Below, one piece after another: positions 1-8,725 of a stretch of 64,000 bases of DNA (its first letter is position 1; each line of letters begins with the position of its first letter). The notes under the pieces were generated by a model. It worked only from the letters and a program-made list of their open reading frames with translations, was not told the DNA's origin and searched no databases. A program made the translations under genes and the position numbers. Source of the stretch: JAIOSF01 sp047159865 (GTDB taxonomy: Bacteria; Campylobacterota; Campylobacteria; Campylobacterales; Arcobacteraceae); the NCBI RefSeq assembly GCF_047159865.1, contig NZ_AP038804.1:310001-374000 (forward strand), written 5' to 3'.

Positions 1-75
1 TATTAAAAAATAATTTTACTCTTTAAAATATGAAAAAGGAAAAGAATAAAACTTTCCTTTTTTATTTCAGCATTT

Positions 76-1605
76 TTATCTAGCATATCCAATTGAACGC
101 AATTCTCTAATTACACTTACTTTTATTTCTCCTGGATACTTTACTTTATCTTCAATCTCTTTTGCTATCTCATTTGCCATTAAAATCGATTCATCGTCAT
201 TTACAAGTTTTGCATTAACAATCACTCTAAGTTCTCTTCCTGCATTTATAGCATAAGTATTTATTACACCTTCTTTACTTGTGGCAATAGATTCAATCTC
301 TTCAACTCTATTTAAAAAACTTTCAAGAACTTCTCTTCTAGCCCCTGGTCGTGCTGCACTTAATGCATCTGCAGCACAAACAGCAGCTGATTCGATACTA
401 GAAGCTTCTTCATGTCCATGATGCGCATAGATTGAATTAATAACCTCTTCTGGTTCTCCTAATTTTTTACATAAATCAGCACCAATATCAACATGACTTC
501 CAGGAACATCATGTGTTAAAGCTTTTCCAATATCATGTAAAAGTCCTGCTCTTCGTGCTAAAACAGTATCTCCACCAAGCTGAGCAGCTATTAAACCTGC
601 AAGATTTGCAACTTCCAAGGTATGTGCTAAAGCATTTTGTCCATAACTTGCACGGTATCGTAATCTTCCTATTAAATAAACAAGTTCTTTATGCATATTT
701 TTGATTCCAAGGGCAGCTATTGTTTCCTCACCCTCTTTGTCAATATTTTTATCAAACTCATTTTTAACAGTATTGTGAACCTCTTCTATTTTTGCAGGAT
801 GTATTCGCCCATCTTTTAAAAGTAATTCTATTGTTCTTGTAGAAATTGCTCGTCTATAAAGATTAAAACTACTTACAGTTATGGTATTTGGAATATCTCC
901 TATAATAATATCAACACCCAAACAAAACTCTAAAGCTTTGATATTTCGTCCCTCTTTACCAATGATTTTTCCTTTTGCTTCATCATCAGGAAGAGGAATA
1001 TGATTTATCAATCTTTCAGCTGCGAATTCACCTGCATATCGACTTACTGCAACTGATAAAATATTGTTAATCTCTTTTGTTGACTCTTCTTTTGCAAGTT
1101 TATATTCTTTTCGAAATAGAGAAGCTATCTCAGCTCTATTATCTTCTTTTACTTGATCAAGCATAAAAGTAGTCGCTTCTGCTTTTGTTAAGCCACTTGC
1201 ATTTTCTAATATCTTTTCAACTTTTTTTATTTTAGATTCATACATCTTTTTTTGTGATTCTAATCCCAATTTTAAAGATTGTACTTCAGTTTTTGCATTT
1301 GATATTATTTGAGTATCTTTTTTATTTTGATTGAGTTGTTGATCGATAAACAACTCTAATTCATTCTGTTTTGATTCTAAATCTTTTTTTAACTTTTTAA
1401 ACTCTTTTTCATAATCTCTTCGTGCTTTATGTTTAGCATCGTTTAAAATTTTTTGTGCCTCGTGCTCTATAACTTTTGATGTAGCTATAGCTTTTTCTGT
1501 GTAAATATCAAATTTTGCACTATTAAGTTTATTTGTTACAAAAACACTAATAACAGATACAATTATCGATACTACAGAAACAAATATTATTATCTCTATC
1601 TCCAT
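76..1605 (-). CDS. rny: Ribonuclease Y
   Basis: Membrane-anchored endoribonuclease that starts mRNA decay. The 509-residue protein has the full family layout: one N-terminal membrane helix (about residues 4-24), a long Lys/Glu-rich coiled coil (about 30-150), a KH RNA-binding domain with the motif GKIIGKEGRNIKALE (about 212-226), and an HD phosphohydrolase domain with the metal-binding HDIGKA motif near residue 360 and a second HHGHEE histidine cluster about 35 residues later. Length matches the family. It is the last gene of a minus-strand pair, 11 bases after the 5-formyltetrahydrofolate cyclo-ligase gene. Identification is by motif and domain order, and I see nothing missing. Confidence 0.96.
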   Translation of the reverse strand: MEIEIIIFVSVVSIIVSVISVFVTNKLNSAKFDIYTEKAIATSKVIEHEAQKILNDAKHKARRDYEKEFKKLKKDLESKQNELELFIDQQLNQNKKDTQIISNAKTEVQSLKLGLESQKKMYESKIKKVEKILENASGLTKAEATTFMLDQVKEDNRAEIASLFRKEYKLAKEESTKEINNILSVAVSRYAGEFAAERLINHIPLPDDEAKGKIIGKEGRNIKALEFCLGVDIIIGDIPNTITVSSFNLYRRAISTRTIELLLKDGRIHPAKIEEVHNTVKNEFDKNIDKEGEETIAALGIKNMHKELVYLIGRLRYRASYGQNALAHTLEVANLAGLIAAQLGGDTVLARRAGLLHDIGKALTHDVPGSHVDIGADLCKKLGEPEEVINSIYAHHGHEEASSIESAAVCAADALSAARPGARREVLESFLNRVEEIESIATSKEGVINTYAINAGRELRVIVNAKLVNDDESILMANEIAKEIEDKVKYPGEIKVSVIRELRSIGYAR

Positions 1606-1616
1606 TTTATAAACCT

Positions 1617-2162
1617 TTATGATGTAATTATATAATCTGGCTCTATATCATGATCTGAAGTTACAATATTATTTGTTTTACAAAGTTTTATTTGAGTAAA
1701 AATAGTGATTGGTTTATATTTAAGTCTTTCAAAAAATCGGTCATACATACCTGCTCCAAAACCTATTCTTCTATATGTTTTATCAATTCCTACAATTGGA
1801 ACAACAATCATATCTAATGCAATTTCATTATTTCTAAAAGTAGAGAAATTTGGCTCTTTAATACCAAATTTTTTTACATGTAGTGGAAATCGAAACAACA
1901 CAGGAACAAATGAATCACCTTTCATAAAAGGAACATAAACCTCAACATTTTTTCTTTTTCTTAATTCTGTAATAATAGGCATTACATCCACTTCTAAACT
2001 CAAAGGGATATAAAGCAATATTTTTTTAGGTCTGTGAAAATCAATAATTTTTTGTATTTTTAAACATATATTTTTATTTTTTTTAATCTTTCCAACATTA
2101 CTAAAAAATTGTAATCTTTTTAAAGCTAACTTTCTAAAACTAGCTTTATTTATCAGTGACAT
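1617..2162 (-). CDS. 5-formyltetrahydrofolate cyclo-ligase family protein
   Basis: Converts 5-formyl-THF to 5,10-methenyl-THF using ATP, recycling a dead-end folate. The 181-residue protein has the family's C-terminal signature, GIDKTYRRIGFGAGMYDRFF, with the glycine-rich loop and the Tyr-Asp-Arg of the active site, and the mid-protein pattern of strands ending in IVPIVGID. Length is normal (180-200). It is divergent from the lipoprotein gene at 2217 and sits just upstream of rny. The start has a modest ribosome site, and the N-terminus (MSLINKASFRK) matches the family's usual short basic helix. Confidence 0.9.
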   Translation of the reverse strand: MSLINKASFRKLALKRLQFFSNVGKIKKNKNICLKIQKIIDFHRPKKILLYIPLSLEVDVMPIITELRKRKNVEVYVPFMKGDSFVPVLFRFPLHVKKFGIKEPNFSTFRNNEIALDMIVVPIVGIDKTYRRIGFGAGMYDRFFERLKYKPITIFTQIKLCKTNNIVTSDHDIEPDYIITS

Positions 2163-2216
2163 ATCTAAGCCTTTTTAGGATAAAATCCATATATATTTTA
2201 TCAGAAGGAACTAAAA

Positions 2217-2795
2217 ATGAAGATTAAAAAAATTACGATATTGAGTTTTTTAGCACTATTGCTTATCACAGGATGTGGAGAAAAAGAGCAAATAGAAGAA
2301 AATGTCGTAGTTGAATCTGAAAAAGAAACAACACCAAAATTCAATCTTAAAACAACATCAGGAAAAGAGATATCTATTATTATGAAAAAAGAGGGTTGGG
2401 AATTTCAAGGATTAGAAGATAAAGTAATTTTACTTAACTTTTTTGGGACATGGTGTCCTCCATGTAAAGCAGAAATTCCTCACTTGAATACAATTAGAAG
2501 TAAATTAAAAAAAGATTTTGAAGTTTTAGCGATTGATGTAGGTCCAAGAGGTGGAGGATTAAATTCAGCAGAGCATTTAGCAGAGTTTAAAAAAGAGTTT
2601 AATGTAACATATCCAATTGTTTCAGGTGAGATAGCAAAAAGATTGTTTGGTGCAGTAAGTGAACTGAATCCTTCAGGTTCTATCCCATTCATGGTATTAT
2701 TCAATAAACAAGGGAAATATGTACAATACTACATCGGTATGAAGCCAGAAGAGATGCTTTTTCATGATATAAGTACAACAATAAAGATGAAATAA
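2217..2795 (+). CDS. TlpA-like thioredoxin-fold lipoprotein
   Basis: Periplasm-facing thiol-disulfide oxidoreductase anchored by lipid. The signal peptide ends in a lipobox LITGC (Cys20). A thioredoxin/AhpC-TSA fold follows with the redox motif WCPPC (Cys80 and Cys83) and the cis-proline region GSIPFMVLF near residue 155. TlpA/ResA-type proteins reduce apocytochrome or periplasmic disulfides; the precise partner cannot be read from the sequence. Its stop codon overlaps the ftsY start (TAATG), so the two are translationally coupled, an arrangement I would not predict from function. Confidence 0.88.
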   Translation: MKIKKITILSFLALLLITGCGEKEQIEENVVVESEKETTPKFNLKTTSGKEISIIMKKEGWEFQGLEDKVILLNFFGTWCPPCKAEIPHLNTIRSKLKKDFEVLAIDVGPRGGGLNSAEHLAEFKKEFNVTYPIVSGEIAKRLFGAVSELNPSGSIPFMVLFNKQGKYVQYYIGMKPEEMLFHDISTTIKMK

Positions 2796-3757
2796 TGTTT
2801 AATTTATTTAAGAAAAAAAATGACAATTCTTCAAAAGAAGAAAATACTCAATCACAAATAGAAGAAAGACAAGAAGAACAAATTGATAAAAAGGGCTTTT
2901 TCTCTCGTGCATTAGAAAAAACTGTTGGAAACTTAAAGACTATTATTCCTGTCAAAAAAGAAAAAATCGAGTTTGATGTAATTGAAGAGATTTTAATCGA
3001 AGCAGATATGGAATATGAGATTATTGAAAAAGCGATGGATGGTCTTCCTGAATTAATTACTAGAGCACAGTTAAAACACCGTCTTGTAATGCTTTTTGAA
3101 CATGCTCCTATTATTGATAAAACAACCTTGCCATCACCATATATAGAACTTATTATTGGGGTAAATGGTGCTGGTAAAACAACAACTATTGCAAAATTAG
3201 CAAATATGTATAAAAATGCTGGGAAAAGTGTTCTGTTAGGTGCAGGAGATACTTTTAGAGCTGCTGCAATTGAACAGCTTGCAACTTGGGCAGATAAATT
3301 AGATGTGCCAATTATCAAAACAAAACATGGCCACGATCCAAGTGCTGTTGCTTATGATACAATTAGTTCAGCCGTTTCTAAAAATATTGACCATGCCATA
3401 ATTGATACAGCAGGAAGATTACAAACGCAAAAAAATCTAGCCAATGAATTGAAAAAAATTGTAAAAGTTTGTAATAAAGCTAAAGAGGGTGCACCTCATC
3501 AAAAAATTATGATTTTAGATGGAACACAGGGAAATACAGCTATTGCACAAGCTAAAGCATTTAATGAGATGATAGACATCGATGGAATAATTGTAACAAA
3601 ACTAGATGGAACAGCAAAAGGTGGTGCACTATTTTCAATATCAAATCAACTAGAACTACCTATTTTCTACATTGGTATTGGTGAAAAGCAAAATGACTTG
3701 ATAGAGTTTAGTCCCGATCAGTTTGTAGATAGTTTATTAGATGAAATTTATACTTAA
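2795..3757 (+). CDS. ftsY: Signal recognition particle receptor FtsY
   Basis: SRP receptor GTPase that delivers ribosome-nascent chain complexes to the translocon. A short acidic, Gln/Glu-rich A region (about residues 8-32) precedes the helical N domain and the G domain. Visible G motifs are the P-loop GVNGAGKTTT (about 124-133), DTAGRLQ and TKLDGTAKGG. The 320-residue length is typical for a short-A-domain FtsY. It starts on the last base of the TlpA-like gene's stop codon. Confidence 0.96.
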   Translation: MFNLFKKKNDNSSKEENTQSQIEERQEEQIDKKGFFSRALEKTVGNLKTIIPVKKEKIEFDVIEEILIEADMEYEIIEKAMDGLPELITRAQLKHRLVMLFEHAPIIDKTTLPSPYIELIIGVNGAGKTTTIAKLANMYKNAGKSVLLGAGDTFRAAAIEQLATWADKLDVPIIKTKHGHDPSAVAYDTISSAVSKNIDHAIIDTAGRLQTQKNLANELKKIVKVCNKAKEGAPHQKIMILDGTQGNTAIAQAKAFNEMIDIDGIIVTKLDGTAKGGALFSISNQLELPIFYIGIGEKQNDLIEFSPDQFVDSLLDEIYT

Positions 3758-3766
3758 AGTTTAAAA

Positions 3767-3943
3767 ATGGTAGAAAAAAAATTAGAACCTTGTAGAAACT
3801 GTAAAAGTGAAGTAGAAACAAAAACAAGACGATGCCCATATTGTGGCATCTTGAATCCAACAGTAAAAACAAAAGATGTATTTATCACCATCTTTGCAAT
3901 AATTTTTATTATGAGTTTATATACCTATTTTATTGGGAAATAG
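3767..3943 (+). CDS. Small zinc-ribbon membrane protein
   Basis: A 58-residue ORF, too short for routine gene calling, begins 9 bases after the ftsY stop. It has two CxxC knuckles (CRNC at residues 9-12 and CPYC at 23-26), a typical rubredoxin-like zinc ribbon, followed by one hydrophobic helix (about 39-55) and a short Gly-Lys tail. Such zinc ribbon plus membrane helix proteins are common, but their roles are unknown. Its end overlaps the 3' end of the convergent response-regulator gene by 14 bases. Confidence 0.75.
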   Translation: MVEKKLEPCRNCKSEVETKTRRCPYCGILNPTVKTKDVFITIFAIIFIMSLYTYFIGK

Positions 3944-4313
3944 ACTCATCTATTGTTTCTAATAGTTTCATTACATCTACGGGTTTCATAACATAAGCAT
4001 TCATACCTATATCTCTTAAAGTCTCAACCTCTTCATTTTGACTTCCAAAAGCTGTTGTTACTACAATAGGAATTGTAGTGTTAATTTTTCGTATCTCTTT
4101 TATCATTGTTAATCCATCCATTACAGGCATAGATAAATCTGTGATAACTAGGTCAAACTCTTCATTCTTAAATTTTTCCAATCCCTCTTTACCATTATCT
4201 GCCACAACCAGTTTCGTAATTATTGATTCAATTGAACTACTTGTAATATCTCTTAATGCAATTTCATCTTCTACATATAATACTTTTAATGTTTTAATTA
4301 GCTCAATATTCAT
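3930..4313 (-). CDS. Single-domain response regulator (CheY-like receiver)
   Basis: A 127-residue stand-alone receiver domain. The phospho-acceptor Asp lies in LVITDLSMPVMDG (about residue 57), with the acidic pair ED near residue 17, the switch Thr in VVTTAF and the conserved Lys in VMKPVD. No output domain is present, so it must act through protein contacts, as CheY or Spo0F do. It has its own promoter region upstream (4314-4379) and no kinase partner next to it. The convergent zinc-ribbon gene overlaps its 3' end. Confidence 0.9.
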   Translation of the reverse strand: MNIELIKTLKVLYVEDEIALRDITSSSIESIITKLVVADNGKEGLEKFKNEEFDLVITDLSMPVMDGLTMIKEIRKINTTIPIVVTTAFGSQNEEVETLRDIGMNAYVMKPVDVMKLLETIDESISQ

Positions 4314-4379
4314 AGAAGCTCCTTTATAGTATAGAACATCTCTAAGTATACTATACTTTAACCTTATGTTTCTATAATT

Positions 4380-5573
4380 CTATCTATTTGTAACATCAAT
4401 ATAATACAAATTATACCTATTTTTATAGTATTGCATCAAAAGTTTTTGTAAGGTTGGTTGTATCGATGGAGTAAACCAAGCATTATTTGAAATTGCTATC
4501 ACATAAGGAGTATCAAGGTTTTCATAAATTTCATCAGTTGTTATTTCATAACATATAGCATTTCTAAATTTTGTATTTTTAATCATAAAACTTGTTGGTT
4601 TCTTCGCAGTTTCATAATCTTTAGCGCCATTATAAAAAAAGTCGTTTATAAAATTTCTTATTTTTTCAGGCATAGGAACTGCTTCACCAAAAGGTACTAA
4701 AACAACTTTATGAGCAACTTGACGATCTCCATTTTGATAAAAATATGTACTGTTATAATATAATCCATCTTTTAAATACAAAGAACCAGTAACAACGGAA
4801 ATTTTATAAGATAGTAGTCTAAGTCTTTCATCCATAATTTCATTTTTATTTAAAACAAGAGGAAAAGCAGTTTCAGGGAAAACGATTACATCAAAGTTTT
4901 TATTTACAGCATTTTCAATTGCATCAAAATTATCTTCTAAAATCTCCTCTTTATACCTAACATTCCATTTTTTATTTTGTTCTATTTGGGTTGAATACTT
5001 CACTATTTTTAAAGAGGGTTCTTGTATTGTTTTTATATTAAATTTATTATAAAAATATAAACTAAGAAGTATACTAAAGAGAAGCAATATACTTCTTTTC
5101 TTATAGATCTTTCTATAATATGAAAATAACCCTAAACTAAGCAATATAAGAAAAAATTCACTTTTTGAAGTTCCTAAATAACTATAGATAAAAGGGAGCT
5201 CAAATTTAAACCAATTGAAACCAAAAGGTTCAATAAAACTTATTGCAAAAATAAACCCTATTTTATAGAGTATATTGTTAAAAAGTCCTATACTATAAAA
5301 TAAAACTCCATACACAAAACCAATAGCAATCAAAACTATAGGTACAAAATATATTAAATCATAATAAATAAAACTATAACCTATCCACCAAAACCAAAGT
5401 ATAGATACAATAAACCCAACTGCAAATAACTCTTTTCTTGTAAGTACATACAAAGAAAAAATTGCTAATAAAGCAAAACTAGTATTTAAAAATTCTATTC
5501 TTAATCCTAGATATTCAAAATATAGAAAAACTGAAAAATAAAGTGCTGAAAGTGCTGATTTATAGGTAAACAT
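4380..5573 (-). CDS. lnt: Apolipoprotein N-acyltransferase
   Basis: Adds the third acyl chain to the N-terminal Cys of lipoproteins in the inner membrane. The N-terminal half has five or more hydrophobic helices and the C-terminal half is a nitrilase-like domain. The Glu-Lys-Cys triad is visible as VFPETAFP (Glu), GSLYLKDG (Lys) and AICYE (Cys). At 397 residues it is shorter than the E. coli enzyme (about 510), as in other Campylobacterota, with a compact membrane part. The C-terminus ends soon after the NNAWF motif. It is a single gene between the receiver and HU genes. Confidence 0.9.
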   Translation of the reverse strand: MFTYKSALSALYFSVFLYFEYLGLRIEFLNTSFALLAIFSLYVLTRKELFAVGFIVSILWFWWIGYSFIYYDLIYFVPIVLIAIGFVYGVLFYSIGLFNNILYKIGFIFAISFIEPFGFNWFKFELPFIYSYLGTSKSEFFLILLSLGLFSYYRKIYKKRSILLLFSILLSLYFYNKFNIKTIQEPSLKIVKYSTQIEQNKKWNVRYKEEILEDNFDAIENAVNKNFDVIVFPETAFPLVLNKNEIMDERLRLLSYKISVVTGSLYLKDGLYYNSTYFYQNGDRQVAHKVVLVPFGEAVPMPEKIRNFINDFFYNGAKDYETAKKPTSFMIKNTKFRNAICYEITTDEIYENLDTPYVIAISNNAWFTPSIQPTLQKLLMQYYKNRYNLYYIDVTNR

Positions 5574-5686
5574 AAGCTATTTTAACATAATTTACAATTT
5601 TTAAGCTAAATTAGAGAACTTTAAATATGAATTAAAGTTTCTTTTGATATTATTTACCAAAGAACAAAAATATAGGAGATAACAAT

Positions 5687-5968
5687 ATGAATAAAAGTGA
5701 TTTAATTGCTGCTGTTGCAGATAAAGCTGGTTTAACTAAAAAAGATGCAGGTGCTGCGATAGAAGCTACACTTGAAACAATTACTGAAGCATTAGCTGCT
5801 GGTGATAGTGTTGCATTCATTGGGTTTGGTACATTTAGTACTTCAAAAAGAGCTGCTAGAGAAGGTATCAATCCATCAACAGGTGCAAAAATTCAAATTG
5901 CTGAATCTACTGTAGCAAAATTTAAAGTTGGTGCTAAACTTAAAGAATCTGTAAAAGCTGGTAAATAG
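5687..5968 (+). CDS. hup: HU-family DNA-binding protein
   Basis: Histone-like nucleoid protein of 93 residues. The N-terminal helices (MNKSDLIAAVADKAGLTKKD) and the DNA-intercalating beta arm with the conserved RxGxNPxTG (here REGINPSTG, about residues 64-72) are both present. A strong ribosome site, TAGGAGATAACA, stands before ATG, and an intrinsic terminator follows at 5998. It forms a stand-alone transcription unit. Confidence 0.95.
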   Translation: MNKSDLIAAVADKAGLTKKDAGAAIEATLETITEALAAGDSVAFIGFGTFSTSKRAAREGINPSTGAKIQIAESTVAKFKVGAKLKESVKAGK

Positions 5969-5997
5969 TTTTATATCATAATAAAATGATATAAAAA

Positions 5998-6028
5998 AGG
6001 GTGGAGTTAAAACTCCACCCTTTTTTTA
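5998..6028 (+). terminator. Intrinsic terminator of hup
   Basis: Inverted repeat GGGTGGAGTT / AACTCCACCC (10-bp stem, 2-nt loop) followed by seven T residues. It is placed 30 bases after the HU stop and also faces the 3' end of the convergent der gene. Confidence 0.9.
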
Positions 6029-6062
6029 TGCTCGTGATAAAAACTTATCATATAAACAGAGA

Positions 6063-7592
6063 TTAATAATCTCCGTTATATTCAAAATCACCCTCTTCCT
6101 CTTCAAACTTAGAAAGTATAAAATCTGTAGGTAAATGAAACTCTTGATATGTAGCTTCAAATTGTTCCTGCTCAGCACTTCTTTCCCCTCTTCCTCTTGC
6201 CACAACTCTAACTGGAACTCCTTCAAAGTTATGATTGTCTCTTATAAAATTAATTAAATATCTCTTATATGAAAAATGCAACATTTTTGGTTTATTCATA
6301 ATGACAGCAATAGTAGGTGGATTGGCATCAAATTGCGTTGCAAAATAGATTCTTAATCTATTTCCATTTGGACTTGGTAAAGAGTGTCTTCTAATCGCCA
6401 TCTCAATAGTTTTATTTAAATCTGATGTTGGTATTCGTCTATGATAATTGTCATAAATTGACAATAGCTTTTCTTCAAGTTTTTTTACATTTCTACCAGT
6501 TTTTGCTGATACTGCAACTATTGTAGCATAATATAAAAACTTAAATCTCCCTCGAATCTCTTCTGAAATTTTTTCAAAAGTATCCATATTTTCATCCCAT
6601 TTATTAAGAATAATAATAACACCTAATCCAAACTGATCAACAAGTCCAGAAATTTTCTCATCTTGATCACTTATAGGAGCACTTGCATCAAGTACTACTA
6701 AAGCTATATTAGCCTGTGCTAACATATCTTCTGTTCTCATTAGTGCAAATTTTTCAATCCCTTGAATTTTTCCTCTTCTTCTTAATCCAGCAGTATCAAT
6801 AAAAGTGATTTTTTTATCTCCCACTTCATAAGTTTCATCAACAGGATCAATTGTTGTTCCAGCAATCGGACTTACAACTGAACGCTCTTCACCAATTAAA
6901 GCATTTAAAATAGAACTTTTACCAACATTTGGTTTTCCAATAATAGCCACTTTAATATGATTTGGATCAACCTCTTCTGGTTCTTCAGCTACTTCAATAG
7001 GGTCCACTAACAAATCCATCTCTTTGTCTGAAATAGTTTTAGCTTGTTCTTCTGCTAACTCTTCTTTACTCGGAGGAAGCTGTTCATACAACCATTCAAA
7101 AAGTTTTTTTGTACCACGATTGTGTGAAACAGAGATACCAAACATCTCATCATCATTGATACCAAATTCATAAAAATCCCAAAGTCTCTCTAGCTCTTTA
7201 TCATTATCTATTTTATTAACAACTAAAGCTAACTTTTTCCCTAAAGCTTGTAACTCATAAAATAAATTTCTATCTTCATCATCAGGGATATTTTTACCAT
7301 CAACCATATATAAAACGATATCCGCTTCTTTTGCAGTCTCTACAGCTTTTCTTTTTACATTTGTAAAAATCTTAAACTCACTCCCATCTTCCATAATCTC
7401 ATTTTTTGATTTACTAATACCACCTGTGTCAAGCATCAAAGCTTCACGACCATTGATATCTATCTCTCTTCTTCTAACATCTCTTGTTGTTCCAGAAACA
7501 TCACTTACTATTGCTACTCTTTTTCTAGCAAGTCTATTAAATAATGAACTTTTACCAACATTTGGTTGTCCTATTAAAGCTATTTTTATCAT
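6063..7592 (-). CDS. der: Ribosome-assembly GTPase Der (EngA)
   Basis: Tandem GTPase needed for 50S subunit maturation. Two G domains are evident: GQPNVGKSS at the N-terminus and GKPNVGKSS near residue 219. Each has a DTGG/DTAG switch II and an NKxD motif (NKID, NKWD). A KH-like C-terminal domain follows (about 385-490). An acidic stretch (about 180-205) links the G domains, and the C-terminus is acidic too (FEEEEGDFE). Length of 509 residues is slightly above E. coli Der because of the linker and tail. The mscS-family gene lies 11 bases upstream. Confidence 0.96.
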   Translation of the reverse strand: MIKIALIGQPNVGKSSLFNRLARKRVAIVSDVSGTTRDVRRREIDINGREALMLDTGGISKSKNEIMEDGSEFKIFTNVKRKAVETAKEADIVLYMVDGKNIPDDEDRNLFYELQALGKKLALVVNKIDNDKELERLWDFYEFGINDDEMFGISVSHNRGTKKLFEWLYEQLPPSKEELAEEQAKTISDKEMDLLVDPIEVAEEPEEVDPNHIKVAIIGKPNVGKSSILNALIGEERSVVSPIAGTTIDPVDETYEVGDKKITFIDTAGLRRRGKIQGIEKFALMRTEDMLAQANIALVVLDASAPISDQDEKISGLVDQFGLGVIIILNKWDENMDTFEKISEEIRGRFKFLYYATIVAVSAKTGRNVKKLEEKLLSIYDNYHRRIPTSDLNKTIEMAIRRHSLPSPNGNRLRIYFATQFDANPPTIAVIMNKPKMLHFSYKRYLINFIRDNHNFEGVPVRVVARGRGERSAEQEQFEATYQEFHLPTDFILSKFEEEEGDFEYNGDY

Positions 7593-7603
7593 TTTTACCC
7601 TTT

Positions 7604-8659
7604 TTATTCTACTGTATTATCATGTTCGATATGTAAAGTTTGCGTTGGAAATGCAAAACTTGAACCATTTTTTTCTACTATTTTTATGATTTCCAAATAT
7701 GTATTTTCTCTTACTCTCATAAATTCACCCCAATTAGTACTTTTTGTAAAGTAATAACAAAAAATATTTAAACTACTTGAAGCAAATTCACTAAAATAGA
7801 TATGTATTGTTTCTTGATCAATATCATCACGACTTTCTAACATAGTTTTGATATCTTTAATTATTTGTTCTACTGTTTCACCAGGTGTATCATATGTAAC
7901 ACCTAAGTTCATTTTGATTCTTCTTTTCCCCATAGCAGACCAGTTTAGTATCGCACTATTAGCAAGTGTTGCATTAGGAACTGTTACAAGAGCTTGAGCA
8001 AATGTTCTTACCTTTGTACTTCTGATTCCTATAGTTTCAATAGTTCCCTCAACTTGAGGTGTTTTAATCCAGTCCCCTACTCGAAATGGCTTATCAATAA
8101 ATATCACTAATGAACCAAAAAGATTCGCTGCAGTATCTTTAGCAGCAAGGGCTAAAGCCATACCAACAAGACCCATTGAAGCTAAAAAACCACTTACATT
8201 ATATCCCCACTCTTGAAGCACTGCAATAGCACCAAGAATCATGATAAAAAATCTAATTGATTTTATAACAAAATTAGCAACATGAACACTAACTTTATCT
8301 CCGAATTTATTTGTAACTTTATGTATATTTTGGGCTAATGTAGTAAGCACATTAAGTATAGCCCAAAAAAGAACTACTATGATTCCTGTTCTTATAATTT
8401 GACCTAAAAAATATTTTATATCATCACTTAAAAACAATACATCAATAGCAAATTTTGCACCAACAATTATAAACAAAAAATCTACTGGTTTGTTTACAGA
8501 ATCAACTAATTGATCATCAAATTTATTAGTTGTTTTTTTTACGATATTTAATAGTATTTTTCTAAGACCGGCTCTAAAAAATTGAAAAAAAACAAATATT
8601 GTAATTGCTACGATATACGCATCTACTTTTATTCCAAATAAATCTATCATAAAATACAA
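7604..8659 (-). CDS. MscS-family mechanosensitive channel
   Basis: Small-conductance mechanosensitive channel or related channel of the inner membrane. The 351-residue protein has several N-terminal hydrophobic helices and the pore helix region GLVGMALALAAKDTAANLFG (about residues 168-187), the Gly/Ala-rich signature of MscS TM3. The MscS beta domain follows (FRVGDWIKTPQVEGTIETIG), then a cytoplasmic C-terminal domain. It probably releases solutes on hypo-osmotic shock. It is co-directional with der and 11 bases upstream of it. Confidence 0.92.
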   Translation of the reverse strand: MYFMIDLFGIKVDAYIVAITIFVFFQFFRAGLRKILLNIVKKTTNKFDDQLVDSVNKPVDFLFIIVGAKFAIDVLFLSDDIKYFLGQIIRTGIIVVLFWAILNVLTTLAQNIHKVTNKFGDKVSVHVANFVIKSIRFFIMILGAIAVLQEWGYNVSGFLASMGLVGMALALAAKDTAANLFGSLVIFIDKPFRVGDWIKTPQVEGTIETIGIRSTKVRTFAQALVTVPNATLANSAILNWSAMGKRRIKMNLGVTYDTPGETVEQIIKDIKTMLESRDDIDQETIHIYFSEFASSSLNIFCYYFTKSTNWGEFMRVRENTYLEIIKIVEKNGSSFAFPTQTLHIEHDNTVE

Positions 8660-8725
8660 ATCCCTTTAATAATAATGCGATTTTAACTAAAAATATTTAC
8701 CTTTTAGCTTAACTTTATATTTAAT